Position numbers and translations under genes: made by a program. A stretch of DNA of 12,199 nucleotides, taken from NCBI GenBank assembly GCA_023248505.1, contig JAHFEM010000014.1:1-12199 (forward strand). Reading direction: 5' to 3'. The DNA is from Nitrospirota bacterium (GTDB lineage Bacteria > Nitrospirota > Nitrospiria > SBBL01 > Manganitrophaceae). Positions within the stretch are counted from its first letter, which is position 1. Each line of letters starts with the position of its first letter. Shown one piece after another: positions 1-6,719 of the stretch. The notes below the pieces were generated by a model. The model made no database searches. It was not told where the DNA came from and saw only the letters and a list, made by a program, of their open reading frames with translations.

Positions 1-2066
1 TCCCGCTGACCGGGGCGGAGATTCCGATCATCGCCGACCCGGTGGTCGACCGGACCTTCGGGACCGGCGCGGTGAAGGTGACCCCGGCGCACGACTTCAA
101 CGATGAGGCGATCGGAAAACGCCATCAGCTCCCTTTCGAAAACATCCTGACGCAGGATGCACACCTCGCGAAGACGCCGCGGACCGGGCGATATGGCGGG
201 ATGACGATTGCCGAGGCCCGAAGTCAGGTCGTCCAAGACCTCGAACGGCAGGGATTCCTTCGCGGTGTTGAAGAGCATGCCCACGCCGTCGGGCGCTGTT
301 ATCGCTGCAAGACGGTCGTCGAGCCGTTCCTCTCAACGCAGTGGTATGTCCGGATCAACGACCCGAAGAATTCGCTCGCGCAGCCGGCGATCGACGCGGT
401 CCGCCGGAAAAAGATCCGGCTGATTCCGGAAAGCTGGGAGCCGAACTACTTCGGCTGGATGGAGAACATCCAGGACTGGTGCATCTCCCGGCAAATCTGG
501 TGGGGGCATCAGATCCCGGCCTGGTACTGTGTGGGGAACGATGTCGGGCAATGCCGAGTCGAATGCAAAGAGCCGATCGTCTCTCGAACCCCGCCGGAAA
601 AATGTCCCCGCTGCGGATCGACCGAGCTGCGGCAAGATCCCGACGTCCTCGATACTTGGTTCTCCTCGGCGCTCTGGCCCTTCTCCACCCTCGGCTGGCC
701 GGCGGAGCAGCAGCCTGATGGCCTAGAAAATGAAGCGGCCACCCGTCCTCAGAAGCGCGAAGAGGCGGAGCGGCTGTTGAAACGCTTCTATCCGACCTCC
801 ACGCTCGTGACCAGCTTCGACATCCTCTTCTTCTGGGTGGCCCGGATGATCATGATGGGGCTTCATTTCATGAAGGAGGTTCCGTTCCGGGATGTCTATA
901 TCCATGCCCTCGTCCGCGATGCCGAGGGGCAGAAGATGAGCAAGTCGAAGGGGAACGTCATCGACCCGCTTGAAATCATGGACCGGTTCGGGACCGACGC
1001 CCTCCGATTCACTCTCGCCGCGATGGCCTCGCCGGGGCGGGATGTGAAGCTTGCCGAGGAGCGGATCGAAGGGTACCGGAACTTCGCCAACAAGCTCTGG
1101 AACGCCGCGCGATTTATCTTGATGAATCTCCCCGAAGAAGAACATTCCCTGGAGGGGCCGGTATCTACCTCTATTGCCGACCGATGGATTCAAACTCGCC
1201 TTCAGAGGGCGACCGACTTGGTAAATGAGTCTCTCGGAAATTATCGATTTGATGAGGCTGCTGCGGTGCTTTATCAATTCGTCTGGCATGAGTTCTGTGA
1301 CTGGTACCTGGAATTGATCAAGGTTGATCTTCTGGAGGGGGACGACGCGCAAAAACGGGGAACGCGTAAAACACTTCGTGGAACTTTTGAGACGATCCTC
1401 CGCCTTCTGCATCCCTTCATGCCGTTCATCACCGAAGAGCTCCGTCCTTATTTTTCAGAAAAAGTAAGGAGTCTCGCCATTGCCTCCTATCCTGAGACCC
1501 GCCATGACCAATATGCAAAAGACCGGTCGGGGGAATGGAATATTGAAAAGCACCATGAGACCCTCACTACACAGCAAGCGGAAAGAGGCATTGAGAGGAT
1601 CATTGAGACGGTCGACGCGATCCGAAACCTTCGGGGAGAAATGAATATTCCTCCTTCAGAGGAGCTCTCTCTCTTCATCAGCCCAACCATTGAGCAAAAC
1701 GAAGATCGTTATAGGGAGTATGTTCCCTATATTAAAAGGTTGGCCCGTATTTCCAACGTGACTATTGGAGCCGGGCTGGAAAGACCCAAGATGGCAACTA
1801 CCGTCCTAACCAAGGAAGCCGCCATTTACATCCCTTTGGATGAAACAAGATTGCAGAAAGAAAAAGAACGTCTTGAAAAAGTCCTCTCAAAACTTGAAAA
1901 AGAGAAAGAGGCCCTGCAAAAGAGACTTGATGATAATAATTTTCGTACCAAAGCCCCGGAAGCCTATAACAAGGTTGATCGTCAGATGGACGAAAAACAT
2001 GAGCTTCACAAAAAGGTCAGGAAGAATTACGAGCAGATTCTGGAAATGCTTTCTGAGTCCAAATGA
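1..2066 (+). CDS. valS: Valyl-tRNA synthetase, 3' part (5' end outside window)
   Basis: Class I aminoacyl-tRNA synthetase that charges tRNA-Val with valine in the cytoplasm. The reading frame is open from base 3, so the Rossmann HIGH region and the first part of the protein lie upstream of the window. Visible in order: the end of the CP1 editing domain (PLTGAEIPIIADP, then GTGAVKVTPAHDFND at about 60-105), Cys pairs of a zinc ribbon (CYRCK near 298; CPRCG near 603), WCISRQIWWGHQIPAWYC (about 477-530), DVLDTWFSSALWPFSTLGWP (about 642-701), FFWVARM, and the catalytic KMSKS loop at 933-947. The helical anticodon-binding domain starts near 1080, and a C-terminal Lys/Glu-rich coiled-coil arm spans about 1840-2060, as in bacterial ValRS. 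A charged insert of about 20 residues (about 705-770) and a drop in GC after about 1120 are unusual. The stop overlaps the nadC start by 4 bp (ATGA). Identification is essentially certain. Confidence 0.97.
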   Translation, partial: PLTGAEIPIIADPVVDRTFGTGAVKVTPAHDFNDEAIGKRHQLPFENILTQDAHLAKTPRTGRYGGMTIAEARSQVVQDLERQGFLRGVEEHAHAVGRCYRCKTVVEPFLSTQWYVRINDPKNSLAQPAIDAVRRKKIRLIPESWEPNYFGWMENIQDWCISRQIWWGHQIPAWYCVGNDVGQCRVECKEPIVSRTPPEKCPRCGSTELRQDPDVLDTWFSSALWPFSTLGWPAEQQPDGLENEAATRPQKREEAERLLKRFYPTSTLVTSFDILFFWVARMIMMGLHFMKEVPFRDVYIHALVRDAEGQKMSKSKGNVIDPLEIMDRFGTDALRFTLAAMASPGRDVKLAEERIEGYRNFANKLWNAARFILMNLPEEEHSLEGPVSTSIADRWIQTRLQRATDLVNESLGNYRFDEAAAVLYQFVWHEFCDWYLELIKVDLLEGDDAQKRGTRKTLRGTFETILRLLHPFMPFITEELRPYFSEKVRSLAIASYPETRHDQYAKDRSGEWNIEKHHETLTTQQAERGIERIIETVDAIRNLRGEMNIPPSEELSLFISPTIEQNEDRYREYVPYIKRLARISNVTIGAGLERPKMATTVLTKEAAIYIPLDETRLQKEKERLEKVLSKLEKEKEALQKRLDDNNFRTKAPEAYNKVDRQMDEKHELHKKVRKNYEQILEMLSESK

Positions 2067-2923
2067 TTGAGCCCTTTCTCTTAAGAGAACTGGTCCAGCG
2101 CGCCCTCGCCGAGGACCTTGCTTATGGCGATCGAACGACCGAAGCGCTCTTCCACGGTCCGATCCCCGCCGTCGGAGAAGTGATTGCCAAGGGGGAGTTG
2201 GTCGCGGCGGGGCTTGACGTTTTTCAGGCCGTCTTCGAGCTTTTGGATCCGACCCTCCGTGTCGCGCTGAACATCGCGCCCGGGCAGAGGGCGAAGCCGG
2301 GCGATTCGATCGCGTCGATCTATGGCGACGGCCGACTCCTTCTCAAAGGGGAGCGGACCGCGCTGAACTTTCTCCAGCGCCTCTCTGGAATTGCCACCCT
2401 GACCCGGCGGTTTGTCGATCAGGCGGCGGGCGCCGGGGCGCGGATCGTCGATACAAGGAAAACCACCCCGGGATTCCGGATGCTGGAGAAAGAGGCGGTT
2501 CGGCTCGGCGGCGGCTGGAACCATCGGTTCCACCTGGGCGATTTGGTCCTGATCAAAGACAATCATATCGCCCTGGCGGGGGGGGTTGCGAAGGCGATTA
2601 AAGAAGCGCGCGCTTCGGTTCCTCATCCTTTCAAGATCGAGGTGGAGACGACGACCCTCGTGGAGGTCCGGGAGGCGCTCCAGAGCGGCGCGGAAATCAT
2701 CCTCCTCGACAATATGTCCCTTGCTGAAATAAAAGAAGCGGTTGAACTGATCCGAAAAAGCGCGCCCGGCGTGACGATCGAGGTCTCCGGCGGCGTTCGA
2801 TTGGAAAACGTGGCGGCGATCGCCGGATGCGGCGTCGACATGATTTCGGTGGGGGCGTTGACCCACTCGGCGCCGGCGGTCGATATCAGCCTCGAAATCA
2901 AACCCCATTCGGAAAAGAAATAG
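2063..2923 (+). CDS. nadC: Quinolinate phosphoribosyltransferase (nicotinate-nucleotide pyrophosphorylase, carboxylating)
   Basis: Converts quinolinate and PRPP to nicotinate mononucleotide, CO2 and PPi in de novo NAD synthesis. The 286-residue length is normal for the family. Seen in the translation: the N-terminal EDLAYGDRTTEAL (residues 17-29), RTALNFLQRLSGIAT (98-112), the substrate-binding DTRKTTPG (130-137), GGGWNHR (149-155) followed by IKDNH (164-168), EVETTT, ILLDNM and the C-terminal IEVSGGV and GVDMISVGALTHS of the alpha/beta barrel. All are hallmark motifs of type II phosphoribosyltransferases. Its ATG overlaps the valS stop (ATGA, 2063-2066), indicating translational coupling. 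birA follows after 8 bp, so NAD, biotin and CoA genes sit together. nadA and nadB are not in the window. No missing key residues were noticed. Confidence 0.96.
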   Translation: MIEPFLLRELVQRALAEDLAYGDRTTEALFHGPIPAVGEVIAKGELVAAGLDVFQAVFELLDPTLRVALNIAPGQRAKPGDSIASIYGDGRLLLKGERTALNFLQRLSGIATLTRRFVDQAAGAGARIVDTRKTTPGFRMLEKEAVRLGGGWNHRFHLGDLVLIKDNHIALAGGVAKAIKEARASVPHPFKIEVETTTLVEVREALQSGAEIILLDNMSLAEIKEAVELIRKSAPGVTIEVSGGVRLENVAAIAGCGVDMISVGALTHSAPAVDISLEIKPHSEKK

Positions 2924-2931
2924 GAGAAAGC

Positions 2932-3783
2932 GTGGCGCTGGATTTGGATCTGGATAAAATTGAAAATCACTGTCTCAGTCACACCAAGGTTCGCGAGTGG
3001 GTGCGGGAAATCATGCTGTTTGATCGGGTCGATTCCACCAACCGGGTGGCGCTCGATATGGCGTCACAAGGTCTTCCGAGCGGCGTCGTAATCCTGGCCG
3101 AAGCCCAGGAAAAAGGGAAGGGGCGCCTCGGCCGAGCGTGGTTTTCACCGAGAGGAGTAAATCTTTACTTCTCCCTTTTGCTCCGTCCGTATCAACCGGT
3201 GCGCGACTTTCCCCTCTTCTCGCTGGCGACCTCGGTGGCCCTTATCGAGGCGATCCACCGGGTCACCGGATTGGCCGTTCAGATCAAGTGGCCGAACGAT
3301 ATCGTCTTAAACGACAGAAAACTGGCCGGTATTTTGTTGGAATCCGAAGTGAGGGGAGAGCAGACCCCTCCCTTGGTGGTCGGCGTCGGGGTCAACGTGA
3401 ATATCGACCTGGCCGGTTTCCCGCCGGAGCTTCAGAAGATCGCCACCTCCCTCCAGATTGCTCTCGGCCATCCGGTCGATCGAACCGACCTCTTGATTGA
3501 GATCTTCAATCGATTGGCGGAACAATATCGCCTCGTGGAGGACGGAAATGGAAAGACTCTCCTGATCCAAGCCGTCCGGCAGCATTGTCAGACATTGGGA
3601 AGACGGGTTCGGGTCCAGACCGCCCGTCAGGAGTTTGAAGGTTGGGCGGAGGATCTCCAGGAAGACGGGGCGCTGCTGATCCGGATGGGAGATGGAAACC
3701 AGCGGCGGATTCTGGTCGGAGATGTGACCCACCTTCGAGAGGTGGAAGACCCTTCCGCCCAAGGACGAATCGCTCCTGCTTAA
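2932..3783 (+). CDS. birA: Biotin-[acetyl-CoA-carboxylase] ligase, monofunctional (no DNA-binding domain)
   Basis: Activates biotin with ATP to biotinyl-5'-AMP and transfers it to the carrier lysine of carboxylase BCCP domains. The start is the GTG at 2932, with AGGAG at 2922-2926 and a 5-nt spacer. The frame is open further upstream, but that part lies inside nadC. This gives 283 residues. Motifs: VDSTN (33-37), the biotinyl-AMP loop GKGRLGR (62-68, family consensus GRGRxGR), KWPND (119-123) and RKLAGILLE (129-137) containing the catalytic Lys. An SH3-like C-terminal domain follows (about 235-275, GRRVRVQ...GALLIRMGDG...VGDVTHLR). Only about 30 residues precede the catalytic core and they show no winged helix-turn-helix, so this is a group I ligase and should not act as the biotin repressor. 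coaX follows closely. Confidence 0.94.
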   Translation: MALDLDLDKIENHCLSHTKVREWVREIMLFDRVDSTNRVALDMASQGLPSGVVILAEAQEKGKGRLGRAWFSPRGVNLYFSLLLRPYQPVRDFPLFSLATSVALIEAIHRVTGLAVQIKWPNDIVLNDRKLAGILLESEVRGEQTPPLVVGVGVNVNIDLAGFPPELQKIATSLQIALGHPVDRTDLLIEIFNRLAEQYRLVEDGNGKTLLIQAVRQHCQTLGRRVRVQTARQEFEGWAEDLQEDGALLIRMGDGNQRRILVGDVTHLREVEDPSAQGRIAPA

Positions 3784-3814
3784 GGCCGATATGAGACCGC
3801 AACGAGAACAATCG

Positions 3815-4576
3815 ATGCTGCTGGTGATCGATGTCGGAAACACCAATGTGGTGTTGGGCATCTTTGATCGAAAAAAGCTCATCGGGGAGTGGCGGGTCGC
3901 AACCCACCTTCACAAGACGGCCGATGAGTACGGAATTCTGCTCATCGACCTTCTGCACGCCCAAAAAATCCCCATTTCGAAGGTAAAAGGGGTGATCCTC
4001 TCCAGTGTCGTCCCCCCGTTGACGCCGGTTTTCCAAGAGGTGACCCGAAAGTACTTCTCGCTGGAGGCGATGGTCGTGACCCATTCGTTGAAAAGCGGGC
4101 TTCGGATCCGGTATGACCAGCCGAAAGAGATCGGCGCCGACCGGATTGTAAATGCCGCGGCCGCTTACCATCTTTACGGCGGCCCGGTCATCATCGTCGA
4201 CTTCGGAACGGCGACCACATTCTGTGTCGTCTCGGAAACGGGCGACTACCTCGGCGGGGCGATCGCCCCCGGCCTGATCATTTCGGCGGATGCCCTCTTT
4301 TCCCGCGCCGCCAAACTTCCTCGGGTCGAGTTGATCAAACCGAAGAGCATCATAGGTAGAGATACCGTCAGCAGCATACAATCGGGAATGATCTTCGGAT
4401 ATGTCGGGCTGGTCAATGAGATTGTCCACCGCATTCGTCTGGAAATCGGGACGGAAGCGCTTGTGGTGGCCACCGGGGGACTTTCTACTCTCATCGCTCC
4501 GGAATGCAACGCGATCCAGAAAATAAGGCCCACCTTGACGTTGGAAGGGCTCATGATTATTTATAATCTGAATTGA
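3815..4576 (+). CDS. coaX: Type III pantothenate kinase
   Basis: Phosphorylates pantothenate with ATP, the first step of CoA synthesis. It belongs to the ASKHA fold and differs from CoaA and eukaryotic-type kinases. From ATG 3815 the protein is 253 residues and begins MLLVIDVGNTN, exactly where family members usually begin. An in-frame ATG at 3791 would add eight residues (MRPQREQS) with a slightly better AAGG at 3782-3785, so that longer start cannot be excluded. Motifs: phosphate loop DVGNTN (6-11), the catalytic GADR (107-110, Asp109), DFGTATT (129-135), GGAIAPG, and the C-terminal ATGGLS nucleotide-binding segment. It lies 7 or 31 bp after birA and ends the cofactor operon; the next gene has its own promoter. 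Adjacency of birA and coaX is common in bacteria. Confidence 0.95.
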   Translation: MLLVIDVGNTNVVLGIFDRKKLIGEWRVATHLHKTADEYGILLIDLLHAQKIPISKVKGVILSSVVPPLTPVFQEVTRKYFSLEAMVVTHSLKSGLRIRYDQPKEIGADRIVNAAAAYHLYGGPVIIVDFGTATTFCVVSETGDYLGGAIAPGLIISADALFSRAAKLPRVELIKPKSIIGRDTVSSIQSGMIFGYVGLVNEIVHRIRLEIGTEALVVATGGLSTLIAPECNAIQKIRPTLTLEGLMIIYNLN

Positions 4577-4632
4577 GTCGACTTCCATCTTTGTTTTTCG
4601 CGGATCGGGGCGCTTCATGATGTTCGTCTGGC

Positions 4633-4652
4633 CGGGCGTAGCACCCGTTTTA
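4633..4652 (+). terminator. Possible weak intrinsic terminator after coaX
   Basis: CGGG (4633-4636) can pair with CCCG (4644-4647) around a 7-nt loop, immediately followed by TTTTA. The stem is only 4 bp (a further G-C lies inside the loop), which is short for a rho-independent terminator. Its placement is right, about 57 bp after coaX and just before the heat-shock promoter. Read-through or Rho-dependent termination remains possible. Confidence 0.3.
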
Positions 4653-4675
4653 TCAGGGAAAACAGGGGAAATTGC

Positions 4676-4705
4676 TTGACAGGGCGGGGTGGATCTTGAT
4701 AGGGT
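4676..4705 (+). promoter_or_regulatory. Housekeeping-sigma promoter of the hrcA-grpE-dnaK-dnaJ operon
   Basis: A perfect -35 hexamer TTGACA lies at 4676-4681. The -10 element is less clear: TAGGGT at 4700-4705 (18-bp spacer) or GATAGG at 4698-4703 (16-bp spacer), each matching 3 of 6 TATAAT positions. Either would place transcription start at about 4710-4713, inside the CIRCE operator. This is the usual arrangement for HrcA-repressed operons. The -35 assignment is firm; the -10 and start are inferred. Confidence 0.7.
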
Positions 4706-4706
4706 A

Positions 4707-4733
4707 CTGGCACTCTGATTATGAGAGTGCTAA
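4707..4733. promoter_or_regulatory. CIRCE operator (HrcA binding site)
   Basis: The left half CTGGCACTC (4707-4715) and right half GAGTGCTAA (4725-4733) are separated by exactly 9 bp (tgattatga). Against the consensus TTAGCACTC-N9-GAGTGCTAA the right half is perfect and the left half differs at two outer positions (C for T, G for A). The site lies just downstream of the promoter and 43 bp before hrcA, so bound HrcA would block initiation. It is the only CIRCE seen in the window. Confidence 0.93.
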
Positions 4734-4776
4734 GATAGAAATTGTATAGTTATCATGGAGTTTTGAATAGAACGAG

Positions 4777-5853
4777 ATGCCCCTTGATGATCGCAGCACC
4801 TATGTTTTAAAGGCCATTGTCTTCTCTTATATCAAAACGGCGTTTCCGGTCGGCTCGCAAAGCATCACGCGCAGTTTTGATATGGGGGTCAGCCCCGCCA
4901 CCATTCGAAATATCATGGCGGATTTGGAGGCGCAAGGGTTTTTAATGCAGCCGCATCCATCGGCTGGGCGGATTCCGACGGAGAAGGGGTATCGTTTCTA
5001 CGTCGATCATCTTTTTCAACATGCGGGACTGTTGAATGATCGAGATGAAATGCTCGGCCAGGCCGAGCATTTGGTCCAGCGAGAGACAATTCAAGCGCTC
5101 TTGCAAGACACTTCTAAACTCCTCTCGGGCGTGTCGCAATATCTCGCGGTCGTGACCGCCCCCAAGTTTTCATCGACTCGAATCAAACAGGTGGAGTTTG
5201 TCCGGCTGAGAAAGAGTTCCGTTATGGCGGTCTGCATCTCTCAGGATGGTTTCATTCAGAATAAATTTTTTGAAGTTCCCGAAGATCTCTCTCAAAAAGA
5301 TTTAAATAAGATTGCCGACACCCTCAACGGTCTCTATTCGGGACTGACCCTTCAGGAGATCCGCCAGAAGCTGTTGAAGCAGATGCAAAAGATGAAGGAC
5401 CTCTATGATCACCTTCTCCACGAGGTCCTGGAGCTGACGCGGCGGACATTCATTGATGGCAGCCCTGGAGGAGTTGATGCGGAGCTCTACATGGATGGAG
5501 CGTCCCACATGCTTGATCTTCCCGATTTTGCCGATTTTCGAGTAATGAAGGGATTGCTCAGCGCGTTTGAAGAGAAGGAAGTTATCGTTCAGCTTCTTGA
5601 TAAGTATATCGGAACGGAAGGGGTCCAGGTCTACATCGGCTCCGAGAACCCCTTTTTAGGCGATCACCATTGCAGCTTGGTGGTCTCCCATTATAAAAGG
5701 GGGGATCAGATCTTAGGGACCGTGGGGATTCTCGGCCCGACCCGAATGGAGTACTCTAAAATTATTCCGCTGGTCGACTCGACGGCCAAGAAGGTCAGTC
5801 GGCTGCTAGAAGAATCTTCCATGGAAGAGAAATCTTCCTTGGGGGAAAACTAA
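4777..5853 (+). CDS. hrcA: Heat-inducible transcription repressor HrcA
   Basis: Repressor of class I heat-shock genes. It binds CIRCE as a dimer, and in studied bacteria its activity depends on GroEL. The protein is 358 residues, normal length. The N-terminal winged helix-turn-helix covers about residues 1-75, with the family signature VSPATIRNIMADLEAQGFLMQPHPSAGRIPTEKGYRFYVD. A central GAF-like/inserted dimerisation region and the C-terminal GILGPTRMEYSKIIPLVD signature follow. The start at ATG 4777 is forced by an in-frame TAG at 4768-4770. Only a GAG directly abuts it, so the ribosome-binding site is poor, which fits low-level synthesis of a repressor. First gene of the operon and autoregulated through the CIRCE at 4707-4733. 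GC is locally low (about 42% around 5221-5280). Confidence 0.97.
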   Translation: MPLDDRSTYVLKAIVFSYIKTAFPVGSQSITRSFDMGVSPATIRNIMADLEAQGFLMQPHPSAGRIPTEKGYRFYVDHLFQHAGLLNDRDEMLGQAEHLVQRETIQALLQDTSKLLSGVSQYLAVVTAPKFSSTRIKQVEFVRLRKSSVMAVCISQDGFIQNKFFEVPEDLSQKDLNKIADTLNGLYSGLTLQEIRQKLLKQMQKMKDLYDHLLHEVLELTRRTFIDGSPGGVDAELYMDGASHMLDLPDFADFRVMKGLLSAFEEKEVIVQLLDKYIGTEGVQVYIGSENPFLGDHHCSLVVSHYKRGDQILGTVGILGPTRMEYSKIIPLVDSTAKKVSRLLEESSMEEKSSLGEN

Positions 5854-5859
5854 ATGATT

Positions 5860-5891
5860 CCTCTCCTCTCACCGATGTTCTCAGAGGGAGG
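5860..5891 (+). other. Possible stem-loop in hrcA-grpE gap
   Basis: CCTC-T-CCTC (5860-5868) can pair with GAGGGAGG (5884-5891), leaving one bulged T; T5869-A5883 adds a pair. Separately, CTCAC (5868-5872) is complementary to GTGAG at 5899-5903, which overlaps the grpE ribosome-binding site, so two mutually exclusive folds can be drawn. The sequence complementarity is visible; any regulatory role is speculation. Confidence 0.25.
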
Positions 5892-5900
5892 CAGGGAAGT

Positions 5901-5906
5901 GAGGTG
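5901..5906 (+). promoter_or_regulatory. Ribosome-binding site of grpE (decides a TTG start)
   Basis: GAGGTG lies 5 nt before TTG 5912. An in-frame TGA at 5900-5902 excludes any earlier start, and no ATG or GTG occurs in frame until deep inside the conserved GrpE domain. The rare TTG start is therefore well supported. Confidence 0.8.
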
Positions 5907-5911
5907 TTCTC

Positions 5912-6526
5912 TTGAACCAGCAGGAAGAAGATAAGCCAGTAGACCCAAAAAGACAATCTGAAGAATCGAAAGCGGCTTCCCCTGAGGGGAAAGGCCCGGC
6001 GACCGCTGAGGAGGCTCCGGAGTCGCCTGAAAGCGTCATCGAGACGCTTCGTGCCGGTTATGAAAAAAAGGAACAAGAGGCCCGGGAGGCCCAAAATCGC
6101 TACCTGCGGACCCTGGCTGATTTTGAAAACTACAAAAAACGGGCGCAAAGAGATCAGGCCGAAGCGCTAAAATATGCCAATGAAAAATTAATCAGAGAGC
6201 TTCTCCCCGTTATCGATAATTTGGATCGAGCCCTTTCCCATTCCAGGGAGACGCGGGATTTTGATCGGATGATGGAGGGGGTGGAACTTATTTACAAGCA
6301 GTTTCTCTCGATGCTGGGAAAGTTCGGGGTTGTTCCGATCGAGAGCCTCAATCAACCATTCGATCCTTTTCTCCACCAGTCGATCGGACAGGTTGAGGTG
6401 GACGAGGGTTCCGATGCAAAAGAGAATCAGGTGGTCGGGGAGACTCAAAAAGGCTATTATTTTAATGAGCGTGTTCTCCGTCCTTCTTTGGTGATGATCG
6501 CTAAGAAGAAGGCGCCTCCCTCGTAA
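5912..6526 (+). CDS. grpE: Nucleotide exchange factor GrpE
   Basis: Releases ADP from DnaK, resetting the Hsp70 cycle, and acts as a homodimer in the cytoplasm. The protein is 204 residues. A Glu/Pro/Ser-rich unstructured N-terminus (about 1-40) is followed by a long helical/coiled-coil segment (about 42-100) with the family motif RYLRTLADFENYKKR (63-77), then LLPVIDNLDRAL. The C-terminal beta-wing domain ends in GYYFNERVLRPSLVMIAKK. The start is TTG 5912 with GAGGTG upstream; translation is probably weaker than that of dnaK. It lies 58 bp after hrcA and 193 bp before dnaK, in the standard hrcA-grpE-dnaK-dnaJ order, and should be under CIRCE control. Confidence 0.96.
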   Translation: MNQQEEDKPVDPKRQSEESKAASPEGKGPATAEEAPESPESVIETLRAGYEKKEQEAREAQNRYLRTLADFENYKKRAQRDQAEALKYANEKLIRELLPVIDNLDRALSHSRETRDFDRMMEGVELIYKQFLSMLGKFGVVPIESLNQPFDPFLHQSIGQVEVDEGSDAKENQVVGETQKGYYFNERVLRPSLVMIAKKKAPPS

Positions 6527-6557
6527 AGGGTAAGAGAGGCGGGGGCGTCGAAGGGCA

Positions 6558-6601
6558 GCCAGGCGGAGGTATCCGCCCTCTCCCGGGATGCCTGACCTGG
6601 C
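6558..6601 (+). other. Intercistronic stem-loop between grpE and dnaK
   Basis: The outer stem GCCAGG (6558-6563) pairs with CCTGGC (6596-6601). After a small internal loop, an inner stem of 8 pairs (6567-6574 with 6586-6593, one G-U) closes an 11-nt loop, giving 14 pairs in 44 nt. A competing local hairpin GGCGGA/TCCGCC (6562-6567 with 6572-6577) overlaps it. No T-run follows (cgggaaatta), so it is not an intrinsic terminator. A role in mRNA processing or protection of the dnaK message is possible but inferred. The rest of this 193-bp gap holds the hairpin at 6655-6673 and the dnaK ribosome-binding site. Confidence 0.4.
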
Positions 6602-6654
6602 GGGAAATTAAATGATGAAGTCGGCGCGTCTTTACTAATGCGTGGGTGGTATCC

Positions 6655-6673
6655 GTGGTGTTATTGACACCGC
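6655..6673 (+). other. Short hairpin in the dnaK leader
   Basis: G-T-GGTGT (6655-6661) pairs with ACACC-G-C (6667-6673) around a 5-nt loop, giving 7 pairs with one G-U. It ends about 35 nt before the dnaK Shine-Dalgarno sequence. It includes a TTGACA hexamer (6664-6669), but no -10 element follows at a usable distance, so it is not called a promoter. Confidence 0.25.
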
Positions 6674-6719
6674 AGGGGCGTGCATTCCGGACTCGTGCGA
6701 ATTCTTAAAGGAGGAGACA

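Noticed and set aside
2081..2908. 275-codon open frame on the - strand opposite nadC
   Set aside because: Mirror of nadC with no ribosome-binding site and no recognisable domains.
2827..2931. Longer birA starting inside nadC
   Set aside because: This upstream part overlaps conserved nadC codons, whereas GTG 2932 has a clear AGGAG at the right distance and gives a normal-length ligase.
3506..4618. 370-codon open frame on the - strand across birA and coaX
   Set aside because: Covers two well-supported + strand genes, has no recognisable motif and reflects high-GC codon usage.
4745..4750. TATAGT as the -10 box of a second hrcA promoter
   Set aside because: No -35 element at suitable distance, and the promoter with TTGACA next to CIRCE is a better explanation.
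6664..6692. Perfect TTGACA before dnaK as a separate promoter
   Set aside because: No -10-like hexamer at 15-19 bp (the region reads CCGGAC or TTCCGG), and the hexamer is explained as part of a small hairpin.
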